A DNA stretch of 64,000 bases, from positions 1-64,000 of the forward strand of contig NZ_FQZV01000017.1 in the NCBI RefSeq assembly GCF_900142145.1, given 5' to 3'. Origin of the DNA: Geosporobacter subterraneus DSM 17957 (GTDB taxonomy: Bacteria; Bacillota; Clostridia; Peptostreptococcales; Thermotaleaceae). Below the pieces are notes generated by a model that made no database searches, had not been told where the DNA came from, and was given only the letters and a program-made list of their open reading frames with translations. Shown here piece by piece: positions 58,767-64,000 of this stretch; the first letter of the stretch is position 1; every line of letters begins with the position of its first letter. The position numbers were made by a program, and so were the translations under genes.

Positions 58767-60179
58767 TTGGCAAAAAAATATCTGTTTATTTTACTGGTTT
58801 TAGCGATTGTTTCCGAGAGCTTTACATTGAGCTTCGGGCAGCAGATTACAGCAGATAAAAGAATAGTGATTAACATCCCCGCAAGGACACTTACACTCTT
58901 CACTGGAGATCAAGTAGAAAAGATTTATCCGGTTGCAGTAGGAAGACCATCTAAAACAACACAAACACCAACTGGAAGCTATAAAATCCTTAATAAAATA
59001 GTAAATCCATACTACAGCAAACTAAAAATACCCGGCGGCAGCCCTTCAAATCCTTTAGGCATACGTTGGTTAGGCTTTAGAACGAATTATGGAATTCATG
59101 GGAATAGTGACCCAAAATCTATTGGTACTACAGCTTCTGCCGGTTGTGTCCGCATGTACAACTATGACGTTAAGGAACTGTATGAAAAAGTTTTATTAAA
59201 CACAAAAGTCGATGTCCTCTACAGTCTTTTTCAAGTCCACCCTGAGAACGAGGAAAAACCAAAGGTCTTGATGGTTTATCCCGATGTTTATAAATCTGAG
59301 AAAGACTTGGGTAAAGCGATCAGGCAAAAGCTGGATGAGGAAAAAATGAGAGAAGGTATTGAGGATAACAGCATCTTAGAGGCAGTAAAAATATCAAAGA
59401 GTAGACCTGTTGCCCTTTCTAAACAGTGGGTACTACTGGTGAATGGATATGATTTAATTTCAGATGTCATCATGGAGAATGAAGCAATTTACATCAGTGA
59501 ATCAGCATTAAATGATTACTTTGGTGTTTTGGTAGAACGGGATTTGGAAGGAAAAACCAAAGTATACGGCAAAGAAATCGAAGCTAAATTAGCAGGAGAA
59601 AAGCTTTATCTATCTCTTGAGGATATAAAAAAACTCATTGGCGGCCGGATTGAAAAAAACAATATGCTCAAGAATATGTGGTATGATGTATCTTTTTTAA
59701 AGTTAAATGGTACTTTCTTAGAGGTGAATCATAGTCCGGTTGCCGTGCATAATCCAACCATTCCGGTGAAGGTCTTGTCTCAAGTGGTTGGATATGACGT
59801 ATCTAGGTTAAGCAAATTACAATGGATCAATAAGGAACCCTATTTATCTTTAGAGGAATTGCAAAAAAACTTTGATGTAGAATATAATTTCAATTCCTAT
59901 AATAAGAAAGTGGAAATCTATAAAAAGCCAAACCTTTTCTATGGAAATAAATCACTGGCTGTAAAATTTGAAAAAGGTCAAACACTGATAAATTTAGCTG
60001 ATTTAGAAATTAATAATCTGGTGGTCAATGATCAATGGGTCTCTTTAGATGATCTAAAAAAAGATTATGATATTCAATATGATAACTACAAGCTTAATCT
60101 TGTACTGGTAAAGAGAACGGAAGAGAAAATAGAACCAGAAAGCACTGAGGATACAGAGAAAACCACAATTGTCCAATAA
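58767..60179 (+). CDS. L,D-transpeptidase (YkuD domain) with C-terminal stalk domains
   Basis: 470 residues from a TTG start with GGAGGGG about 9 bases upstream. A signal peptide (about 1-24) is followed by a YkuD catalytic domain (about 28-155) with the active-site region IHGNSDPKSIG...SAGCVRMYNYD; cysteine, histidine and arginine are present. The rest (about 200-450) has repeated units like copper amine oxidase N-terminal-type domains (YISESALNDYFGVL, LYLSLEDIKKLIGG, WVSLDDLKKDY). It makes 3-3 crosslinks in, or attaches proteins to, the cell wall. A terminator follows. Confidence 0.9.
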   Translation: MAKKYLFILLVLAIVSESFTLSFGQQITADKRIVINIPARTLTLFTGDQVEKIYPVAVGRPSKTTQTPTGSYKILNKIVNPYYSKLKIPGGSPSNPLGIRWLGFRTNYGIHGNSDPKSIGTTASAGCVRMYNYDVKELYEKVLLNTKVDVLYSLFQVHPENEEKPKVLMVYPDVYKSEKDLGKAIRQKLDEEKMREGIEDNSILEAVKISKSRPVALSKQWVLLVNGYDLISDVIMENEAIYISESALNDYFGVLVERDLEGKTKVYGKEIEAKLAGEKLYLSLEDIKKLIGGRIEKNNMLKNMWYDVSFLKLNGTFLEVNHSPVAVHNPTIPVKVLSQVVGYDVSRLSKLQWINKEPYLSLEELQKNFDVEYNFNSYNKKVEIYKKPNLFYGNKSLAVKFEKGQTLINLADLEINNLVVNDQWVSLDDLKKDYDIQYDNYKLNLVLVKRTEEKIEPESTEDTEKTTIVQ

Positions 60180-60187
60180 TTTTCCGG

Positions 60188-60216
60188 GATAGTCCATAGG
60201 AGACTATCTCTTTTTG
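60188..60216 (+). terminator. Terminator of the L,D-transpeptidase gene
   Basis: GATAGTC, loop CATAGGA, GACTATC, then TCTTTTTG. Confidence 0.85.
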
Positions 60217-60341
60217 TTTACGGAGGCCAATGAAAGGTATATGATATTTATAAAATGAAAAAAATAGGAGGAATTTGGGAACCTTTTTCTATTTTTGCCG
60301 TCCAATTGAACAGGGGATTTTTTAAGAAGGGAGTGAAAAAT

Positions 60342-60941
60342 GTGACTGACCTGGAAAGACAACTGATAGAAAAAAGCCAACAGGGTGATATAGAGAGTTT
60401 TGAGCTGCTCATTAAGGAGTACCAGAAGCTGGCCTTCAATATTGCCTACAGGATGTTAGGCAATACAGAAGATGCAGCAGATGCAACCCAGGATGCAATG
60501 ATTAAAGTATATAAGTCGATTAACAGCTTTAAAGGCAATTCAAGCTTTTCTACATGGCTTTATAGGATCGTTACAAACACATGCTTAGATGAATTAAGAA
60601 AGCGGAAGAAGGATAAAACCTTATCCTACGACAGGGGCATTGAAACAGAAGAGGGTACATTGGAGCGTGAAATTCCGGATACACGCAATATACCCGAAGA
60701 GGCAGTGGAAAGAAAAGAACAGCTGCAAGATTTGGTAGAAGCAATCAACAGATTGCCGGAGCAGCATAAAACAGTGATTGTTTTACGTGATATTAAGGGC
60801 TTTAGTTATGAACAAATAGCGGAAATTCTTGATTGCTCCCAAGGAACGATTAAATCAAGAATTAGCAGAGCAAGAATGGCTTTAAAGGAGAACATGCAAA
60901 AAAATACGGAACTTTATAAAAACCGCTACGTCAAAATATAG
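60342..60941 (+). CDS. ECF-type RNA polymerase sigma factor (SigW-like)
   Basis: 199 residues from a GTG start at 60342, behind GGGAG with 8-base spacing; the frame continues upstream without a ribosome site. Region 2 (about 20-90) has FNIAYRMLGNTEDAADATQDAM and FSTWLYRIVTNTCLDELRK, and region 4 (about 130-185) has LPEQHKTVIVLRDIKGFSY and GTIKSRISRAR. The anti-sigma gene follows 14 bases later. It probably responds to cell-envelope stress, in line with the neighbouring wall enzyme. Confidence 0.92.
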   Translation: MTDLERQLIEKSQQGDIESFELLIKEYQKLAFNIAYRMLGNTEDAADATQDAMIKVYKSINSFKGNSSFSTWLYRIVTNTCLDELRKRKKDKTLSYDRGIETEEGTLEREIPDTRNIPEEAVERKEQLQDLVEAINRLPEQHKTVIVLRDIKGFSYEQIAEILDCSQGTIKSRISRARMALKENMQKNTELYKNRYVKI

Positions 60942-60955
60942 AAAGGAGGGATCAT

Positions 60956-62263
60956 ATGAAGTGTACAGAATTAAACGAGTTAATTTCTCTTTATATAGAT
61001 AATATGTTGGATGAACATACAAATGAAATAATAAATACTCATATTCGGGAATGCAGCGACTGCAGAAGTACCTATCAGGAACTGAAAAAGATTCTTGAAC
61101 AATGCAGTAAGCTGCCTATGGTTGACTTGCCAGAAGACTTTGAGACTTCCTTGCATGAAAAACTGATAGGGGCCAGTCTAGACATCTATGGGGAAAAAGA
61201 AGAAATAATAGAGCTAACGTCAATCAAACAAAAGAAGAGACCAATCGATTGGAAAATGCTTGCCTCTATTGCAGCGATGTTTATTGTTTTTGTGATTTCA
61301 ATTCCTTTACTCAATACATCGATGAAGAGTGCACAAAGAGAACAAATGACTATGGATAATGCCGCAGAACAACCACAGATGTTTAAGGCAGGCAGTGCTC
61401 CAGCGGCGCCTCCTATGGATGGCAGCACAGCAAGAGGAATCCTTCCGGAAGCCGAATTCAATGCTGGCCAGTATGGTGGTGGGGCACAGGAAAATGCTCA
61501 AATGGATATGGCTTTGACGGAGCCGGAAGGTTTAATGAAATCTGTTTCCCGGGAAGGTAGAAAAATAATTAAGAGTGCCTACGTAAACATAGATGTGGTC
61601 AACTACGATGAAAAGTTTAATCTAATCATGAATACGACTGCAGCTTATGGCGGTTATGTAGAGAGTTCAAATACACAATACAAGTATTATAATGCAAATA
61701 ATCCGGAAGAAGCCCTAAAGATGGGCAACATGGTAATACGTGTACCTGAGAATCAAATGGAAACGATCGTAGAACAGATTAAGTCTTTAGGCACTGTTAC
61801 GAATTTTGGCATCAACGGCAGTGATATCACCTTGCAATACCGGGACACGGTCAATGAGGCAGAAAACCTAAAAATACAAGAAGCACGCTTGCGAGAGATT
61901 ATGGGTAAGGCAAATAATGTTAAGGATATTTTAGAAGTAGAGCGGGAGTTAAGTCGAGTACGTGGAGAGATTAATCGGTTAACAGGAGATATCAAGCGTT
62001 GGGATGATCTGGTCAGCCTCTCTACAGTCCAGATTTCGCTCAATGAAATTTCGCCTAAGGATCAGAGGATTCAACCACCCAGTGAAGATGTATGGGATAA
62101 GGCTAAGAAGGGCTTCATTAAGAGTATAAATCACATCCTAGAAACCGGAGAAAGATTGCTGGTAGGCTTTATTAGCATATTGCCAATGCTGCTGCTGGCT
62201 GGACTGGTAATGCTGCCCGTCCTTTGGTATGTTTTCAAAATCCTAAAAGGAAAGAAAAAATAG
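60956..62263 (+). CDS. Anti-sigma factor with zinc-finger and DUF4349 domain
   Basis: A 435-residue protein. The N-terminus is a zf-HC2-type anti-sigma domain (CTELNELISLYIDNMLDE, THIRECSDCRSTYQEL). A membrane segment follows at about 103-122 (MLASIAAMFIVFVISIPLL), then an outer DUF4349 domain (about 195-400) with coiled coil (EARLREIMGKANNVKDILEVERELSRVRGEI) and a second membrane segment near the C-terminus (LVGFISILPMLLLAGLVMLPVLW, in outline). GGAGG precedes the start. It would hold the ECF sigma factor at the membrane until a signal is sensed. Confidence 0.9.
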   Translation: MKCTELNELISLYIDNMLDEHTNEIINTHIRECSDCRSTYQELKKILEQCSKLPMVDLPEDFETSLHEKLIGASLDIYGEKEEIIELTSIKQKKRPIDWKMLASIAAMFIVFVISIPLLNTSMKSAQREQMTMDNAAEQPQMFKAGSAPAAPPMDGSTARGILPEAEFNAGQYGGGAQENAQMDMALTEPEGLMKSVSREGRKIIKSAYVNIDVVNYDEKFNLIMNTTAAYGGYVESSNTQYKYYNANNPEEALKMGNMVIRVPENQMETIVEQIKSLGTVTNFGINGSDITLQYRDTVNEAENLKIQEARLREIMGKANNVKDILEVERELSRVRGEINRLTGDIKRWDDLVSLSTVQISLNEISPKDQRIQPPSEDVWDKAKKGFIKSINHILETGERLLVGFISILPMLLLAGLVMLPVLWYVFKILKGKKK

Positions 62264-62269
62264 CATTCT

Positions 62270-62299
62270 AAAATGACCTCTTTATGGAGGTCATTTTTT
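62270..62299 (+). terminator. Terminator of the sigma/anti-sigma operon
   Basis: AAAATGACCTC, loop TTTATG, GAGGTCATTTTTT: stem and T-run directly after the stop codon. Confidence 0.9.
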
Positions 62300-62455
62300 A
62301 CGCTTATATTGATTTTAAAGGTAACTAATAATAGTTATAGAAGGATTTTGAAGAATTTATGAGAATATATGAATAAACAGATACTAAATATATGCCTGCT
62401 TTTTGGGTAGTATATAGGTAGATTTAAAGTGATATGAATAAAGGAGTAGATTAAG

Positions 62456-64000
62456 ATGGGTGAAAGAATAATCATTATAGACGGAAATAGCTTGATTAAC
62501 AGAGCCTTTTATGGACTTCCACCGCTGACTACAAAAGAAGGTACTTATACCAACGCAGTCTATGGCTTTGTAAATATGTTATATAAAATATATGAAGATT
62601 ATCAGCCGGAATATATCAGTGTAGCATTTGACAGAAAGGCGCCTACCTTTCGGCATATGGAATATGATGCCTATAAAGCGGGAAGAAAGAGAATGCCTGA
62701 TGAATTAGGACAACAGCTCCCAATTCTAAAAGAATTGCTGGATGTGATGCATATCCATCGAATGGAAATAGATGGATTTGAAGCGGATGATTTGATCGGA
62801 ACTTTAGTAAAATACTGTGAGGAAAAGAACCTGGAAACCTTAGTCGTTACCGGAGATAGAGATGCCTTGCAGCTGGCGTCGGATCACACAAAAATATTGA
62901 TTACAAAAAAAGGTATGACAGATCTGGAAATCTATACTCCTGAGAGTATTATTGAAAGATATGAAGTAACCCCACAGCAATTTATTGATTTGAAGGGATT
63001 AATGGGTGATTCTTCAGACAATATTCCTGGTGTACCTGGGGTTGGAGAAAAAACAGCTATTAAGTTAATCAAACAGTTTGGAAGCATTGAAGAAATGATC
63101 CGGCATACTGAGGAGATACAAAATCAAAAACTGCGGGAAAAAATAGAATCCAATATAGAGCAGGCGATATTTAGTAAAAGATTGGCTACGATTAAAACCG
63201 ATGTCCCTATTGACCTGTCATTAACTGCTCTTCAAAGAGAAGCACCCAATCAGGAAAAACTGTTGGAGCTTTTTCGCCGTCTAGAGTTTCACAGCCTTAT
63301 CCAAAAAATGATAAAAAGCGAGGATAGTCAGGAGAAAGCTATAGATAGGGCAAAAATACATATGATAGAGAAATATGAAGATGTTCAAAAATTGATAAAT
63401 GTAGTAATGTTGTCAAAACACCTCTATTTTAGACTGTTTGGTGTAGGTGAAAATGTGAGGGACCGAGAAATAATCGGAATGAGCATCATGCTGGAAGAAG
63501 ATTTTAGCTACTATGTAGACTTTAAAGTTTTGAAAGGTTCTATTGAACTACTAAAAGATATTTTCGAAGATGAAAATATCTTAAAGACTGGCCATAATAT
63601 CAAAAACGAAATTTTAATGCTGCGTAAGCATGGCATATCATTGGCTGGTGCAGATTTTGATACAAGCATAGCCGTATATTTGCTTGAGCCTACGCGGACT
63701 TCCTATGAAATAGATGAAATATATACTGCTTATTTAGGAAAAAATATGAGTAATGAAGAATCCTTGCTGGGAAAAGGCAAAAACCGAGTCACCTTTATGC
63801 AGATTGATCGTGACTTGCTTTCAAAATATGGACACCAAGTTTGTCATGCAGTGAAAGATTTGAAAAAGATATTAGAGGCAGAATTGGAAAAACTGGAATT
63901 AAAAAAGCTCTTTCACGAGGTGGAAATGCCTCTGATTAAAGTACTTGCAGACATGGAGTACGAGGGATTCCGTGTAGATCATCAGATGTTAAGCAGTTTA
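62456..64000 (+). CDS. polA: DNA polymerase I, 5' part (runs off window)
   Basis: An open frame of 515 codons from ATG 62456 (AAGGAG 9 bases upstream) to the window edge without a stop. It starts MGERIIIIDGNSLINRAFYG and holds the 5'-3' exonuclease domain (about 1-290; IDGFEADDLIGTL, VTGDRDALQL, KGLMGDSSDNIPGVPGVG). The following 3'-5' exonuclease-like domain (about 305-475) lacks the usual D-x-E and other acidic residues (LYFRLFGVG, TGHNIKNE), so proofreading is likely lost, as in Bacillus-type Pol I. The polymerase domain begins near the window end (FHEVEMPLIKVLADMEYEGF). Confidence 0.95.
   Translation, partial: MGERIIIIDGNSLINRAFYGLPPLTTKEGTYTNAVYGFVNMLYKIYEDYQPEYISVAFDRKAPTFRHMEYDAYKAGRKRMPDELGQQLPILKELLDVMHIHRMEIDGFEADDLIGTLVKYCEEKNLETLVVTGDRDALQLASDHTKILITKKGMTDLEIYTPESIIERYEVTPQQFIDLKGLMGDSSDNIPGVPGVGEKTAIKLIKQFGSIEEMIRHTEEIQNQKLREKIESNIEQAIFSKRLATIKTDVPIDLSLTALQREAPNQEKLLELFRRLEFHSLIQKMIKSEDSQEKAIDRAKIHMIEKYEDVQKLINVVMLSKHLYFRLFGVGENVRDREIIGMSIMLEEDFSYYVDFKVLKGSIELLKDIFEDENILKTGHNIKNEILMLRKHGISLAGADFDTSIAVYLLEPTRTSYEIDEIYTAYLGKNMSNEESLLGKGKNRVTFMQIDRDLLSKYGHQVCHAVKDLKKILEAELEKLELKKLFHEVEMPLIKVLADMEYEGFRVDHQMLSSL

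Overview
The window holds an integrative and conjugative element (ICE) of about 56 kb, from roughly position 500 to 57,000, sitting in an AT-rich chromosome of a low-GC Clostridia-type Firmicute. The host call rests on the right flank (about 57,400-64,000): tRNA-Leu, a YdjM-like hydrolase, an L,D-transpeptidase, an ECF sigma factor with its DUF4349 anti-sigma protein, and the 5' part of polA. These have strong AGGAGG ribosome sites and hairpin-plus-T-run terminators. The ICE is much richer in G+C than the flank, and its family set (large serine recombinase, MOBP-type relaxase with MobC, PrgI/VirB4/VirD4/PcfB/Maff2, DUF4315/DUF4366, TTRAP, TnpV, ParAB) is that of ICEs of gut and other anaerobic Firmicutes. 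Nearly all ICE genes read on the minus strand.

Layout, left to right. 1-550: the start of an IS1380-type transposase and AT-rich non-coding DNA. 551-2248: the serine recombinase. 2.3-4.0 kb: three small regulatory or unknown genes with four copies of a 25-bp palindrome between them. 4.4-9.1 kb: an AT-rich cargo island with a LysE-type exporter, a MetY-type sulfhydrylase and a LysR regulator split by an insertion sequence. 9.4-14.0 kb: relaxase and MobC, separated by a membrane protein, a SLOG-fold protein, an XRE regulator and a HepT/MntA toxin-antitoxin pair. 14.1-27.9 kb: large recipient-conditioning (polyvalent) proteins, namely a 3,284-residue ArdC-like/methylase/SNF2 helicase protein with tnpV in another frame inside it, TTRAP, DUF3849, and an ArdC-zincin-YodL-DUF4316 protein. 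27.9-38.4 kb: a complete Tad/Flp-type pilus operon with a 1,052-residue CARDB-repeat surface protein and four tandem pilin genes, one frameshifted. 38.5-53.0 kb: topoisomerase III and the type IV secretion apparatus. 53.1-56.8 kb: antirepressor, TOPRIM primase-like protein, ParB and ParA. 56.9-57.6 kb: a tyrosine-integrase remnant, an intact tRNA-Leu and a broken tRNA-Leu, marking an integration hot spot.

How the parts could work together: the recombinase excises the element, relaxase and MobC nick it, VirD4/PcfB pass the DNA-protein complex to the VirB4/VirB6/PrgI/M23-hydrolase channel, and the Tad pilus plus CARDB protein may hold mating cells together.

The most interesting signal is a shared C-terminal tail, of the form K-(P/x)-S-(I/V)-L-x2-L-x2-(G/x)-K/R followed by a basic, disordered end that is often ...ER. 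It occurs on nine otherwise unrelated ICE proteins, among them a HepT-type toxin, the giant methylase/helicase, the ArdC-like protein and the coupling-protein partner PcfB. I infer that it is a common sorting tag, perhaps for delivery of proteins through the conjugation channel into the recipient.
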